This document shows, piece by piece, positions 6,904 through 16,118 of a stretch of DNA of 64,000 nucleotides; within the stretch, counting starts at the first letter, position 1; every line of letters starts with the position of its first letter. This stretch comes from Pedobacter sp. GTDB taxonomy: Bacteria; Bacteroidota; Bacteroidia; Sphingobacteriales; Sphingobacteriaceae. Made by a program: the position numbers and the translations under genes. The stretch covers positions 1 through 64,000 of the forward strand of contig NZ_JAVHXT010000005.1 of the NCBI RefSeq assembly GCF_031119335.1, written 5' to 3'. The notes below the pieces were generated by a model. It did no database searches. It saw only the letters and a list, made by a program, of their open reading frames with translations, and had not been told where the DNA came from.

Positions 6904-8448
6904 TTAGTACTCTCCAAACACTTCACGCATACAATTTGCTATTTCTCCTAAGGTAGCATATTCTTCTACAGCAAGCAATATAAAAGGCATTAAATTTTCA
7001 GTTCCTTTTGCTGCCCTTTTCAAATTTAAAAGTGCAGTTTCAACAGCTTCATTATTTCTATCTGCTTTTAATTTTTTCAGCTTATCTATTTGTATAGCTC
7101 TAATAGATTCATCTATATTAAAAACCTCATCAAAGTTCTCTTCTTTTTGAGTGAATTTATTTACTCCTACAATAACCCTATCGCCACTTTCTATTTCCTT
7201 TTGATATTGGTATGCCGCATTGGCAATCTCCTGCTGAATGTAACCATTCTCTATCGCATTAACCGAACCGCCCATCGCTTCTATCTTATCTATATATATA
7301 GTAGCAGCAGTTTCTATTTCATCAGTCAGTGTTTCTATAAAGTAAGAACCAGCCAATGGATCAACCGTATCAGTAACGCCACTTTCAAACGCAATAATTT
7401 GTTGTGTGCGCAAAGCGATTTTGGCTGCTGCCTCCGTTGGTAGCGACAAGGCCTCGTCATAACCATTGGTATGTAAAGATTGCGTACCACCTAAAACTGC
7501 AGCGAGTGCTTGGTTAGAAACCCGCATCACGTTGTTAAGCGGCTGTTGTGCCGTAAGCGTAGAACCGCCAGTTTGTGTGTGGAAACGTAGCATCATTGCT
7601 TTTTCGTCTGTTGCGCCCAAGTTTTTAACGATGTTTGCCCACATCCGCCTTGCGGCCCTGAATTTGGCAATTTCTTCAAAGAAATTATTATGGCAGTTAA
7701 AGAAGAATGATAATCGCTTGGCAAATACGTTTATATCCAAACCTTTTTGCAGTGCCGCATTTAAATATGCTTTCCCGTTGGATAGTGTAAAAGCCAATTC
7801 CTGAACTGCTGTAGAACCTGCCTCTCGAATATGATAGCCTGAAATAGAAATCGTGTTCCACTTTGGCAATTCTGTGCTGCAATACTCAAAAATATCTGTA
7901 ATGATGCGCATTGAGGGTTTTGGCGGATAAATATAGGTACCCCTAGCTGCGTACTCTTTTAAAATGTCATTCTGAATTGTTCCTGAAATTTGAGATAGAT
8001 CTGCGCCCTGCTTTTTTGCCAATGCAATGTACATCGCCAGCAAGATAGAAGCAGTAGCATTAATCGTCATCGAAGTGGTAATTTTCTGCAGCTCTATACC
8101 GTCAAACAAAATCTCGATATCCTTCAACGAATCTATTGCCACACCAACCTTTCCAACCTCGCCTTCGGCCATATCATCATCCGAATCGTAGCCAATTTGT
8201 GTAGGCAAATCGAAAGCTACGGATAAGCCCATCGTGCCTTGTGCCAATAGATAATGATATCTCTTATTGGATTCTTCGGCAGTGGAGAAGCCTGCATATT
8301 GGCGCATGGTCCACAATCTACCACGATACATATCTTTCTGTATCCCTCTTGTAAAAGGAAACTCCCCTGGTAATTCTTCCGGTTTGGAAACGGCCGGATA
8401 TACATCCTTAATTTCTATTCCAGAAGTGGTTGTATGTTTCTTGTCCAT
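6904..8448 (-). CDS. Acyl-CoA mutase large (catalytic) subunit, methylmalonyl-CoA mutase family
   Basis: 514 residues matching only the N-terminal TIM-barrel catalytic half of B12-dependent acyl-CoA mutases: [20 protein letters not shown] near residue 35-55, [58 protein letters not shown] (active-site His) and [15 protein letters not shown]. The tyrosine in RQYAGF is the residue methylmalonyl-CoA mutases use, where isobutyryl-CoA mutases have Phe, so a methylmalonyl-like substrate is possible. The B12-binding DxHxxG domain is absent, so a separate small subunit is needed, as in two-subunit isobutyryl/hydroxyisobutyryl-CoA mutases; none is encoded in this window. The ATG at 8446-8448 fits the family. 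The stop codon lies about 206 bp from the dnaA start. Confidence 0.88.
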   Translation of the reverse strand: MDKKHTTTSGIEIKDVYPAVSKPEELPGEFPFTRGIQKDMYRGRLWTMRQYAGFSTAEESNKRYHYLLAQGTMGLSVAFDLPTQIGYDSDDDMAEGEVGKVGVAIDSLKDIEILFDGIELQKITTSMTINATASILLAMYIALAKKQGADLSQISGTIQNDILKEYAARGTYIYPPKPSMRIITDIFEYCSTELPKWNTISISGYHIREAGSTAVQELAFTLSNGKAYLNAALQKGLDINVFAKRLSFFFNCHNNFFEEIAKFRAARRMWANIVKNLGATDEKAMMLRFHTQTGGSTLTAQQPLNNVMRVSNQALAAVLGGTQSLHTNGYDEALSLPTEAAAKIALRTQQIIAFESGVTDTVDPLAGSYFIETLTDEIETAATIYIDKIEAMGGSVNAIENGYIQQEIANAAYQYQKEIESGDRVIVGVNKFTQKEENFDEVFNIDESIRAIQIDKLKKLKADRNNEAVETALLNLKRAAKGTENLMPFILLAVEEYATLGEIANCMREVFGEY

Positions 8449-8611
8449 ATTTATTTTTGGTTAACTGGTTAATTGTTTGAATTGGTTAATTGCTGAAATT
8501 GGGCAACCGGTTAATTATCTAATCGGTTAACTTGCAACCTACCAATTGCTAATTGAAACCTCTATCGATTAACTAATTAAACAGTTTAAACGATTAACCT
8601 TTTTAAACAAC
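8449..8611. repeat. Intergenic ggttaat-rich spacer repeats
   Basis: About 130 bp of imperfect units built on ggttaattg/aaccgattaa (for example ggttaactggttaattgtttgaattggttaattg, period 8-11 bp). The same words recur after copA at 33752-33801. No gene seen. Confidence 0.6.
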
Positions 8612-9142
8612 CTAAAATAGTTGATGTATATCTTGCTTAATTAAGCCGATTGTTAGCTCGTAAGGATTTTCGGCTATCTCGCTCATGTGGTTCAGCACTC
8701 TCTTGCTCAATTCTACTCCAGAACTGTCTGAAGGTAAGTTTTTCACTGCATTGTTGATCATTGCAATGGTATCGTCCTTCAATTTTTGGATGACTTTCCA
8801 AGTAGCTGGTTCTAAGTAAAGCTGCTGCGTAATATTATGTTGAAATTCAGTTTTAATTTCGTTTACTGCTATGATTTGTAAGGCTGCAGTTTCAATTCCA
8901 GATTGATGCAAGCGCAATAATAAGTTCGATGGATTTATCCTATCTACAAAAATGATCATGCGTTCATGAGCTTGCAAGCGAAGGCTTAAAAAATCTGCTT
9001 TACTATCAGACTGCACTGGTTCTTTTCTGCCCTTTAAAAACGACATTATATCATTCCTTACCATGTAATAAGCTACTACCACAATGATAGTACCACCCAA
9101 TGCTAGTGTTGCCGAGTTTAAAAGAAATTTGCTTAAATCCAT
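8612..9142 (-). CDS. Conserved hypothetical membrane-anchored protein
   Basis: 176 residues. One N-terminal transmembrane segment (about residues 10-28, LALGGTIIVVVAYYMV) is followed by a cytoplasmic, mainly helical domain: RLQAHERMIIFVDRINPSNL, then a region ending in LTIGLIKQDIHQLF. I recognise the overall look of a Bacteroidota-specific family but no named function. The gene is transcribed away from the Fe-S carrier gene at 9237 with a 94-bp shared promoter region. Start ATG at 9140-9142. Confidence 0.7.
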   Translation of the reverse strand: MDLSKFLLNSATLALGGTIIVVVAYYMVRNDIMSFLKGRKEPVQSDSKADFLSLRLQAHERMIIFVDRINPSNLLLRLHQSGIETAALQIIAVNEIKTEFQHNITQQLYLEPATWKVIQKLKDDTIAMINNAVKNLPSDSSGVELSKRVLNHMSEIAENPYELTIGLIKQDIHQLF

Positions 9143-9205
9143 TTTAGTTTTGTTTATACATCGTAATATTAGCCATAACGACAGGCAAAAATGTACATAA
9201 ATATT

Positions 9206-9213
9206 TATATTTG
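9206..9213 (+). promoter_or_regulatory. Bacteroidota -7 promoter element for the A-type Fe-S carrier
   Basis: TATATTTG matches the -7 consensus TAnnTTTG; the ATG follows 23 bp later. No matching -33 TTTG was seen at the usual distance. Confidence 0.55.
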
Positions 9214-9236
9214 TTTATCATAATTTTAAAATAAAG

Positions 9237-9590
9237 ATGAGTAATCCTGTTGAAACAACTTTTGCACCTGTAACCTTTACTTTGGGTGCAGTTGCCGAAT
9301 TAAATAAGCTTAAAGACCAACAAGAAATTGCTGACGACTTTGGGCTACGTGTTGGCGTTGAAGGTGGTGGCTGTTCTGGCATGAACTACGTTTTAGGTTT
9401 TGATCAAAAAAAAGAAGGCGATCAAGAATTTGTGATAGATGGCATCAAAGTATTTATGCACAAAGCACACCAAATGTATTTGATGGGCATGCAGATTGAC
9501 TGGCAAGACGGCTTAAACTCAAGGGGTTTTACTTTTAACAACCCTAATGCGGCTAGTACTTGCGGCTGTGGCACAAGTTTCTCTGTTTAG
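9237..9590 (+). CDS. A-type iron-sulfur cluster carrier (HesB/IscA/ErpA family)
   Basis: 117 residues, typical for the family. Three cysteines sit in the conserved places: GGGCSGMNYVLGF near residue 46 and STCGCGTSF at the C-terminus (CxC pair). They hold a labile [Fe-S] cluster that is handed to apo-proteins. Whether it is the IscA, ErpA or SufA equivalent cannot be told from sequence alone; no suf or isc genes are next to it. The stop codon is immediately followed by a C-rich/G-rich palindrome. A -7 promoter motif sits at 9206-9213. Confidence 0.9.
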   Translation: MSNPVETTFAPVTFTLGAVAELNKLKDQQEIADDFGLRVGVEGGGCSGMNYVLGFDQKKEGDQEFVIDGIKVFMHKAHQMYLMGMQIDWQDGLNSRGFTFNNPNAASTCGCGTSFSV

Positions 9591-9593
9591 AGG

Positions 9594-9622
9594 CCTCCCC
9601 CAACCCCTCCAAAGGAGGGGAG
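9594..9622. repeat. G/C palindrome CCCCTCC-AAA-GGAGGGG, copy 2
   Basis: CCCCTCC at 9604-9610 and GGAGGGG at 9614-9620 around AAA, preceded by CCTCCCCCAA, starting 4 bp after the stop codon of the Fe-S carrier gene. Same type as 4479-4502 and 28244-28276; such hairpins may protect or end transcripts. The rest of the gap to 9776 shows no gene. Confidence 0.7.
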
Positions 9623-9776
9623 CGATAAAATCGGCATATAGTATTAAAAGTATACCATACTTTGTAACATTTTGCGATGTCTCGTTGTCTTAACAGCGAG
9701 ACTTTTTATTTTTACATAGGCGTATTTTAAAAAGAAAGTGTAGCTTTCCTGCCTATTTAACATCCAATTACCAGCA

Positions 9777-11009
9777 ATGAACTATAAAGAAAACGTACGA
9801 TTAGCGATGCAATCTATTAAAAGTAACCGTTTACGTACTTTTCTTACAGCTCTCATTATTGCCATTGGTATTTCTGCGCTAGTAGGCATTCTAACCACTA
9901 TAGATGCCATAGAGTATAAAATGACTGATGCTTTTTCTAGCATGGGTGCCAACTCTTTCACCATTAGAAACCGAGGTACAGGTATTAGAATTGGGGGTTC
10001 TGGAGAACGACCGAAAAGTTTTAAACCCATTAGATATGAGGATGCCCTTAAATTTAAAGAAAGGCTAAATTCACCAGCAGGCGTATCTGTCAGTGTTTTT
10101 GCTAGTGGAGGGTCTACCGTTAAATATGGACAAGAAAAAACCAACCCAAACGTTAATATTCGCGGTATAGATGAAAATGGGCTGCCTGCGCAAGGTTTGG
10201 AGTTAGCCCAAGGCAGAAGTTTCAACAATGCGGAGGCTTTGGGCGGACCAAATATTTGCATTATTGGTTCGGAAATAGCAAAAACACTTTTTAAAGGCGC
10301 AGATCCGCTAGATAAAGTTATCACTGCAGGTAACAATAGACTGAGGGTGATTGGCGTGCTTGCCGCAAAGGGTTCTAGTATGGGCGCAAGTATAGATCGT
10401 GCAGTTTATGTGCCTTTGTTTAAAGCCAAGCTAATCAATTCAAATGCTAACCCGTCTTACACCATTACCGTGTCGGTGCAAACGCAAGATTTAATAGATA
10501 ACATTATTGGCGAATCTACCTCTACTTTTAGAGCTATCCGCAAGTTGAAAATTGGCGAAGCCAATAACTTCGAAATTACCAAAAGTGATGCTGTAGCCCA
10601 AACACTTTTCGAGAATTTAAAATTGGTAAGGTGGGGCGGTATCGCTATTGGTATCATCACCTTATTGGGTGCATCAATTGCATTAATGAACATTATGCTA
10701 GTATCGGTAACCGAACGCACCCGCGAAATTGGTATCAGAAAAGCCATTGGTGCCAACCCAGTGGTTATCAGGAAACAATTTCTTATAGAAGCTATTGTAA
10801 TTTGCCTTTTAGGTGGTGTTATGGGTATTTTACTCGGAATAGCACTGGGCAATATTGTCTCTATGATGATGGGTGGCGGTTTCCTTATCCCATGGGCATT
10901 TATAGCTGGTGGTTTAGCGCTTTGTATTGTAGTGGGCATTCTTTCTGGTTATTACCCAGCACAAAAGGCATCCAAGTTAGATCCGGTAGAGGCGTTACGT
11001 TACGAGTAA
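9777..11009 (+). CDS. ABC transporter permease, MacB/FtsX type
   Basis: 410 residues. One N-terminal transmembrane helix (about 20-40, RTFLTALIIAIGISALVGIL), a large periplasmic MacB-type domain (about 45-270) and three C-terminal helices of the FtsX domain (VRWGGIAIGIITLLGASIAL, then the conserved cytoplasmic loop VTERTREIGIRKAIGA, then two helices) give the four-helix layout of type VII mechanotransmission ABC transporters such as MacB and LolCE. The C-terminus YPAQKASKLDPVEALRYE is typical. The ATPase partner is not encoded next to it. Substrate unknown. Starts at ATG 9777. Confidence 0.9.
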   Translation: MNYKENVRLAMQSIKSNRLRTFLTALIIAIGISALVGILTTIDAIEYKMTDAFSSMGANSFTIRNRGTGIRIGGSGERPKSFKPIRYEDALKFKERLNSPAGVSVSVFASGGSTVKYGQEKTNPNVNIRGIDENGLPAQGLELAQGRSFNNAEALGGPNICIIGSEIAKTLFKGADPLDKVITAGNNRLRVIGVLAAKGSSMGASIDRAVYVPLFKAKLINSNANPSYTITVSVQTQDLIDNIIGESTSTFRAIRKLKIGEANNFEITKSDAVAQTLFENLKLVRWGGIAIGIITLLGASIALMNIMLVSVTERTREIGIRKAIGANPVVIRKQFLIEAIVICLLGGVMGILLGIALGNIVSMMMGGGFLIPWAFIAGGLALCIVVGILSGYYPAQKASKLDPVEALRYE

Positions 11010-11104
11010 TAGTTCCTGTCGATTTTTTTGAAAAACAGGTGTTGGCAATGCTTGGCTTATGTAGCCCTTCTTTCCGCTGCAATCTTTTTGTTTGCTCCTG
11101 CACT

Positions 11105-11180
11105 GTCATTCTGAGCGCAGCGAAGAATCTGTTTGTTCAGTGCTTTATACTTTCAGATTCTTCGCTGCGCTCAGAATGAC
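11105..11180. repeat. Perfect 27-bp inverted repeat, family B
   Basis: Arms of 27 bp (11105-11131 and 11154-11180; outer ends GTCATTCTGAGC and GCTCAGAATGAC) are exactly complementary with a 22-nt loop. No T-run follows on either strand, so a terminator is not obvious; it looks like a dispersed palindromic element. Confidence 0.85.
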
Positions 11181-11251
11181 AAAAAACAAAAAGTATTTCC
11201 GCTACAATAAGGTTTATATTTTAAAGAGAGATGTTCTTGGCAAGTAAATTT

Positions 11252-11334
11252 CAGACTTACGAAGTTTTGAAACGGCGAAGCCCTCAGCTAACAATTGAAT
11301 AACAATAATATTAAATTTAAACTTCGTAAGTCTA
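11252..11334. repeat. Inverted repeat agacttacgaagttt, family G
   Basis: AGACTTACGAAGTTT at 11253-11267 and its complement AAACTTCGTAAGTCT at 11319-11333, separated by about 51 nt. It ends just before the stop codon of the leftward phosphatase gene at 11341. Confidence 0.7.
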
Positions 11335-11340
11335 AAATAT

Positions 11341-12078
11341 CTACAGCAACAAGTTATTCAACTGTCCTTGCGCTATCAACTTTTCTACCCTCGATGTATT
11401 TAAACTATCTTTTAATGCCCGTGCATGGCGCAAATGATGCATATCGCTCCCTAAAAAAGAAATGCAATTGTGATCTACCAAGTTTTCCGCAGTACTTTTT
11501 ACACCTTTACCGTAATATCCGGTAAGCGAAATAGTGTTCAATTGCAAAAAGCATCCGTACTCTCTAATTTGCAGATAGTTTTCTATACTACCGTGATAAT
11601 ACGGATAGCGCTCCGGATGCGCCAATACCGGATAAAACCCAGCGTCTTGTATTTTAAACAATACGTCCAGCAAATTTGGGGGCTGATTGATGTAAGAAAG
11701 CTCAAATAACAAATATTTGTCACCAAAACCCAACACTTCCTTTCTATCCAGTTTATTAATAAAAGTTTCGTCAAAGTAGTATTCTGCAGCTGCTTCAACT
11801 TCTAAGTCAATTTCATTTTTCAGGAGGCCTTCTCGTAAAATATCTAACCCCCTATTGATGCTATCAGGCGTATTTCTATAAAAATCTGCCATCACGTGCG
11901 GTGTAGCAATCAGCTTTTTAAAACCAAGCGATACAAATTTTCTCGCCATTGCCAAAGAGGCTTCTAAATTTGGTGCGCCGTCATCAATACCAGGAATAAT
12001 ATGAGAGTGCATATCAGTACCTATCGAAGAAAAATCGATACTAGGTTCTTTACTGCGCTTTTTGAATAGACCAAACAC
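11341..12078 (-). CDS. PHP-family tyrosine-protein phosphatase, CpsB/YwqE type
   Basis: 245 residues with the metal-binding motifs of PHP phosphatases: DMHSHIIPGIDDGA near 22-35, ATPHV, a glutamate in AAEYYFDE, PVLAHPERY and FLGSDMHHLRHA near the end. CpsB/YwqE enzymes dephosphorylate the tyrosine autokinase that controls capsule chain length, so this suits its place at the edge of a polysaccharide locus. No tyrosine kinase gene is in the window. The start is a GTG at 12076-12078, taken because no upstream ATG is in frame and the next ATG would remove the first metal motif. Confidence 0.88.
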   Translation of the reverse strand: MFGLFKKRSKEPSIDFSSIGTDMHSHIIPGIDDGAPNLEASLAMARKFVSLGFKKLIATPHVMADFYRNTPDSINRGLDILREGLLKNEIDLEVEAAAEYYFDETFINKLDRKEVLGFGDKYLLFELSYINQPPNLLDVLFKIQDAGFYPVLAHPERYPYYHGSIENYLQIREYGCFLQLNTISLTGYYGKGVKSTAENLVDHNCISFLGSDMHHLRHARALKDSLNTSRVEKLIAQGQLNNLLL

Positions 12079-12128
12079 TTGATGAAGTTAAAAGTAAAAA
12101 TTTGAAATTTGTAGATGTAGCATCAAAA

Positions 12129-12698
12129 TCAATCAATGTTTTTTGCTAGTCCTAAGTCTACAGCAATTTTGCCTATATAGCTTTCATGAACTTTACTTAG
12201 CAATTCGTTCACTAGTCCTTTTAAATCGAACTGCAAATCTTCATGGAGCTTTTGGAACTTACGCAATACAATTTGTATGGATTTCACCACGTAATTCGCC
12301 AATAATTGTTCGTGATTTTTTGAGAGAGAGTATACTTTGTACCTAAATTTCATGGGCGAAGCATTGAACAACAAGAGTTTTAATTCTATCTCCTCAAAAT
12401 CTGCCTTAGTAACTTTATAGAAATGATTGATTTGCTTTGTTAATTTACGAAGCACCAACAAGGTATCTTTTGCACTAGTTTTTGGAGTGGTTTGCAGATC
12501 TTCCAAAACCGTTTCTATCTCATTTTTAATAAAAGCAACCCTATCTCTAAGGTTGCTTTCATCTTCAAGTAATAAGAAATGTAAATGTTCGGTAAGCACT
12601 TTATCTTTAGCCACCAAGCGTAAAAGCAATTTATCCTTTTCTTTTACAGGCAGCGCCAAGATTTCCTTTTTCAGATCTTTATGCTCACTTAATTTCAT
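12129..12698 (-). CDS. Hypothetical helical protein
   Basis: 189 residues, lysine- and leucine-rich, no signal or membrane segment, predicted helical throughout (LKKEILALPVKEKDKLLLRL; LLVLRKLTKQINHFYKV). I recognise no named family; the sequence looks like proteins of unknown role kept in Sphingobacteriaceae. The ATG (12696-12698) directly abuts the stop codon of galE (12699-12701), so it is the last gene translated from the ugd-uxs-galE transcript or part of it. Confidence 0.65.
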   Translation of the reverse strand: MKLSEHKDLKKEILALPVKEKDKLLLRLVAKDKVLTEHLHFLLLEDESNLRDRVAFIKNEIETVLEDLQTTPKTSAKDTLLVLRKLTKQINHFYKVTKADFEEIELKLLLFNASPMKFRYKVYSLSKNHEQLLANYVVKSIQIVLRKFQKLHEDLQFDLKGLVNELLSKVHESYIGKIAVDLGLAKNID

Positions 12699-13715
12699 CT
12701 ACAAAGGATTGTCTTTGATATATTTTTCCCACTCCCAAGCAGAACGCATCATTTCATTTAAATCTAGTTCTGTTTGCCAGCCCAATACATTTTTAGATTT
12801 GGTAACATCACCATAAATTTTTTCGATATCGCCTTCTCTTCTTGGTGCAATTTTATAATTCAACTTTTCACCGGTAGATTGCTCAAAAGCATTGACAATT
12901 TCTAAAACCGAAGAACCTTTTCCAGTTCCTAAGTTGAAAACATCATAGCCATCAACCTTTCCGTCTTCCAATCTTTTCACCGCAGCAACGTGAGCTTTTG
13001 CCAAATCCACTACGTGTATATAATCGCGAATGGCAGAACCATCGGTTGTATCATAATCATCACCAAAAACCTGAATTGGACCTCTTTTACCAATAGCAGA
13101 CTGTGTAATGAAAGGTACCAAATTCTGCGGAACACCGTTTGGCAACTCGCCAATTAAAGCTGTTTTATGTGCACCTACTGGGTTAAAATAACGCAAAGCG
13201 ATCACATTTAAACCTGCAGTAGCTTTAGCTGTTTCTACCAAAATTTCCTCAGCTATTTGCTTGGTATTTCCGTAAGGAGATTCTGCTTTTTTTACCGGGC
13301 TATCTTCCGTTACCGGCAATTGATCTGGCTGACCATAAACCGTACAAGAAGAAGAAAACACAAAATTAGTTTTCGGATAGGCCGTTAAAAGATTAATCAG
13401 TGTATAAAAGTTATTTTTGTAATATTTTAACGGTTGTTCTACAGATTCGCCTACCGCTTTGTAAGCCGCAAAATGAATAATACCAGTAATATCTTGGTTA
13501 TCTGCGGCGAATTTATCTACAGCATTCGTATCCTGTAGGTCAAGTTCAACGAACTGAAAACGCTTTCCTGTGATTTTTTCCAATTGATCTAAAACTTTGA
13601 TATTGGAATTAGAAAGGTTATCAACAATGATCACTTCGTAGCCTGCATTGTGCAATTCTACAACTGTGTGCGAACCGATGTAGCCGGTTCCGCCTGTTAC
13701 TAAAATTTTCGACAT
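12699..13715 (-). CDS. galE: UDP-glucose 4-epimerase
   Basis: 338 residues, the usual GalE length. The NAD-binding GGTGYIGSHTVVEL opens the protein; the catalytic SSSCTVYGQP and YGNTK (Tyr-x3-Lys) follow, and the C-terminal substrate domain has LNYKIAPRREGDIEKIYGD, typical of GalE. It interconverts UDP-glucose and UDP-galactose (possibly also the N-acetyl forms), feeding the transferases encoded to the right. It ends 1 bp from the next gene's start and follows the decarboxylase gene by 1 bp, so the three sugar-nucleotide genes form one leftward operon. Confidence 0.95.
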   Translation of the reverse strand: MSKILVTGGTGYIGSHTVVELHNAGYEVIIVDNLSNSNIKVLDQLEKITGKRFQFVELDLQDTNAVDKFAADNQDITGIIHFAAYKAVGESVEQPLKYYKNNFYTLINLLTAYPKTNFVFSSSCTVYGQPDQLPVTEDSPVKKAESPYGNTKQIAEEILVETAKATAGLNVIALRYFNPVGAHKTALIGELPNGVPQNLVPFITQSAIGKRGPIQVFGDDYDTTDGSAIRDYIHVVDLAKAHVAAVKRLEDGKVDGYDVFNLGTGKGSSVLEIVNAFEQSTGEKLNYKIAPRREGDIEKIYGDVTKSKNVLGWQTELDLNEMMRSAWEWEKYIKDNPL

Positions 13716-13716
13716 A

Positions 13717-14724
13717 TTATTTGTTATAGGTAGTAAAATCTTTATGGTCTATCTTCGCTAACGCTTCTGGCGATAACGATTTGAAATATTCGTAAGTAAT
13801 TTTCAATCCCTCTGCCCTATTCACTTTTGGCTCCCATTTCAAAAGCTCTTTCGCTTTAGTGATATCCGGTCTACGCTGTTTGGGATCGTCTTGTGGCAAA
13901 GGTTTATACACAATTTTTTGATCTGTGCCGGTCAACTTGATGATTTCTTCACAGAACTGTTTAATCGTGATTTCATCTGGATTACCGATATTCACCGGAC
14001 TAGCATAGTCAGAATGCAGCAAACGATAGATACCTTCGATCAAATCGTCTACGTAGCAGAAAGAACGTGTTTGGCTACCATCACCGAAAACCGTTAAATC
14101 TTCGCCCCTCAATGCCTGACCTATGAAGGCTGGCAACACTCTTCCGTCATTTAGTCGCATACGCGGGCCATAAGTATTGAAAATACGTACAATGCGGGTT
14201 TCCACTCCATGAAAAGTGTGATAAGCCATAGTTATCGCTTCTTGAAAACGCTTTGCCTCATCATAAACGCCACGTGGGCCAACTGGGTTTACGTTTCCCC
14301 AATATTCTTCTGGCTGTGGATTGATGTTTGGATCGCCATATACCTCCGAAGTTGATGCAATGAGCATCCTAGCGCCTTTAGCTTTTGCCAAACCTAATAA
14401 ATTATGTGTTCCCAAAGAACCTACTTTTAAGGTTTGGATAGGAATTTTCAGATAGTCGATAGGACTTGCAGGTGAAGCAAAATGCAGGATATAATCCAAC
14501 TTTCCGGGAACGTGGACAAACTTAGAAACATCGTGGTTATAGAACTCGAAATTCTCCAGCTTAAAAAGATGTTCGATATTGGCCAGATCACCTGTAATCA
14601 GGTTATCCATACCGATAACATGGTATCCTTCCTTGATAAATCTATCGCAAAGGTGCGAACCCAAAAATCCGGCTGCACCAGTTATTAATACCCTTTTACG
14701 CTCTCTACGCTCTTTACTTTCCAT
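13717..14724 (-). CDS. UDP-glucuronate decarboxylase (UDP-xylose synthase)
   Basis: 335 residues of the extended short-chain dehydrogenase family. The NAD motif [14 protein letters not shown] is near residue 15. [29 protein letters not shown] and [18 protein letters not shown] (catalytic Tyr-x3-Lys with the flanking Arg) are the signature of UDP-glucuronate decarboxylases. [12 protein letters not shown] and [20 protein letters not shown] are typical too. It converts UDP-glucuronate, the product of the dehydrogenase encoded 1 bp upstream, to UDP-xylose. The adjacency makes xylose a likely component of the surface polysaccharide. Confidence 0.92.
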   Translation of the reverse strand: MESKERRERKRVLITGAAGFLGSHLCDRFIKEGYHVIGMDNLITGDLANIEHLFKLENFEFYNHDVSKFVHVPGKLDYILHFASPASPIDYLKIPIQTLKVGSLGTHNLLGLAKAKGARMLIASTSEVYGDPNINPQPEEYWGNVNPVGPRGVYDEAKRFQEAITMAYHTFHGVETRIVRIFNTYGPRMRLNDGRVLPAFIGQALRGEDLTVFGDGSQTRSFCYVDDLIEGIYRLLHSDYASPVNIGNPDEITIKQFCEEIIKLTGTDQKIVYKPLPQDDPKQRRPDITKAKELLKWEPKVNRAEGLKITYEYFKSLSPEALAKIDHKDFTTYNK

Positions 14725-14725
14725 T

Positions 14726-16036
14726 TTAGCTAATGATTTTACGGCCGATACTGTTGTAATAATAACCCAAGTCTATCATTTTTTGAAGATCGAATAAGTT
14801 ACGTCCATCAAAAACTACTTTGTTTTTCAATACCTCGTCCATTTTTTCAAAATCAGGATTACGGAAAACAGGCCATTCAGTTGCAATTAACAAAGCATCT
14901 GCACCTCCTAAGGCTTCATACTGATCTTTAGCATAGCTAATTTTATCACCCAATAATGCTTTCACATTCTCCATTGCTTCCGGATCGAATACAGTAATTT
15001 CTGCTCCAGCAGCTAACAAATCTTTAATGATATATAATGCTGGTGCCTCTCTAATGTCATCGGTTTCTGGCTTAAAAGCCAAACCCCAAAGTGCAAATTT
15101 CTTGCCTTTTATATCATCTTTGTAATACTTCAAGACTTTATCGGTTAGAACAACTTTTTGTTTTTCGTTTACGTCCATTACGGCCTTCAATATCTTGAAA
15201 TCATATTTATGCTCTACCGCAGCTTTTTCTAGAGCCTGTACATCTTTAGGGAAACAGCTTCCACCGTAACCAATGCCCGGGAACAAAAATCTTTTACCAA
15301 TCCTATCGTCTGATCCAATTCCCTTACGCACCGCATCAACATCGGCACCAACAATTTCGCAAAGGTTGGCTATTTCGTTCATGAAAGTGATTTTGGTAGC
15401 CAAGAAAGAATTGGCGGCATATTTTGTCAGTTCCGAAGAACGCTCGTCCATATAATAGATTGGGTTTCCCTGGCGTACGTACGGTGCATAAAGTTCACCC
15501 ATTAATTTCTTTGCTTTTTCGCTTCTTGTACCAATCACGACACGGTCTGGCTTCATGAAATCATCAACCGCTACACCCTCACGTAAGAATTCTGGGTTAG
15601 AAACAACATCGACTTCAATGTTGGTGTGCTCTGCAAAAACCGCAGCAACTTTATCGGCAGTGCCAACAGGTACCGTAGATTTATTTACAATCACCTTATA
15701 TTCGGTAATTAGCTTTGATATGTCTTTAGCTGCACCTAGAATATACGATAGATCAGCAGCACCGTCACCACCTGGAGGAGTAGGCAACGCCATAAAAATA
15801 ATTTGCGCTTCTTTAATGCCCTCTGCCAAATTAGTTGTGAACGACAAACGACCTTGGGCAATATTGCGATGAAAAAGTACATCTAAGCCGGGCTCGTAAA
15901 TTGGCAATTGCCCTGCTTTCATTTTATTTACCTTTTCTTCAACAATATCTACGCAAATTACATTGTTTCCTGTTTCGGCTAAACAAGTACCAGTTACCAA
16001 ACCTACGTAACCAGTACCAATTACTGCTATCTTCAT
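14726..16036 (-). CDS. ugd: UDP-glucose 6-dehydrogenase
   Basis: 436 residues. N-terminal Rossmann motif [20 protein letters not shown], the central [20 protein letters not shown] and the catalytic-cysteine segment [16 protein letters not shown] are diagnostic. C-terminal [17 protein letters not shown] is the second nucleotide-binding half. It oxidises UDP-glucose twice to UDP-glucuronate with NAD+. First gene of the leftward ugd - decarboxylase - galE operon; the next gene upstream starts its own unit with an 82-bp gap. Confidence 0.95.
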   Translation of the reverse strand: MKIAVIGTGYVGLVTGTCLAETGNNVICVDIVEEKVNKMKAGQLPIYEPGLDVLFHRNIAQGRLSFTTNLAEGIKEAQIIFMALPTPPGGDGAADLSYILGAAKDISKLITEYKVIVNKSTVPVGTADKVAAVFAEHTNIEVDVVSNPEFLREGVAVDDFMKPDRVVIGTRSEKAKKLMGELYAPYVRQGNPIYYMDERSSELTKYAANSFLATKITFMNEIANLCEIVGADVDAVRKGIGSDDRIGKRFLFPGIGYGGSCFPKDVQALEKAAVEHKYDFKILKAVMDVNEKQKVVLTDKVLKYYKDDIKGKKFALWGLAFKPETDDIREAPALYIIKDLLAAGAEITVFDPEAMENVKALLGDKISYAKDQYEALGGADALLIATEWPVFRNPDFEKMDEVLKNKVVFDGRNLFDLQKMIDLGYYYNSIGRKIIS

Positions 16037-16118
16037 AAATTAATTCTAGATTTAATAGCAGCGAATATACTAAAACTTAGTAATAAGATGAGGCTGGAAA
16101 GAACCTACTTCTATAAAA

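Larger units (their letters stand above)
11010..11340. other. Intergenic region made of two inverted repeats
   Basis: 331 bp between convergent genes with no credible coding sequence. It holds the perfect 27-bp-arm repeat at 11105-11180 and a 15-bp-arm repeat at 11252-11334; little else is seen. Confidence 0.7.

Noticed and set aside
9782..10336. Antisense open frame of about 184 codons within the ABC permease gene
   Set aside because: The permease frame is a clear family member through this interval; the antisense frame has no recognisable domain.
10631..11179. Shifted frame overlapping the end of the permease gene and running into an inverted repeat
   Set aside because: Protein is Trp/Tyr/His-rich nonsense in another frame and ends in repeat-derived sequence (LSAAKNLFVQ).
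11105..11180. Perfect inverted repeat as an intrinsic terminator
   Set aside because: No T-run follows on either strand.
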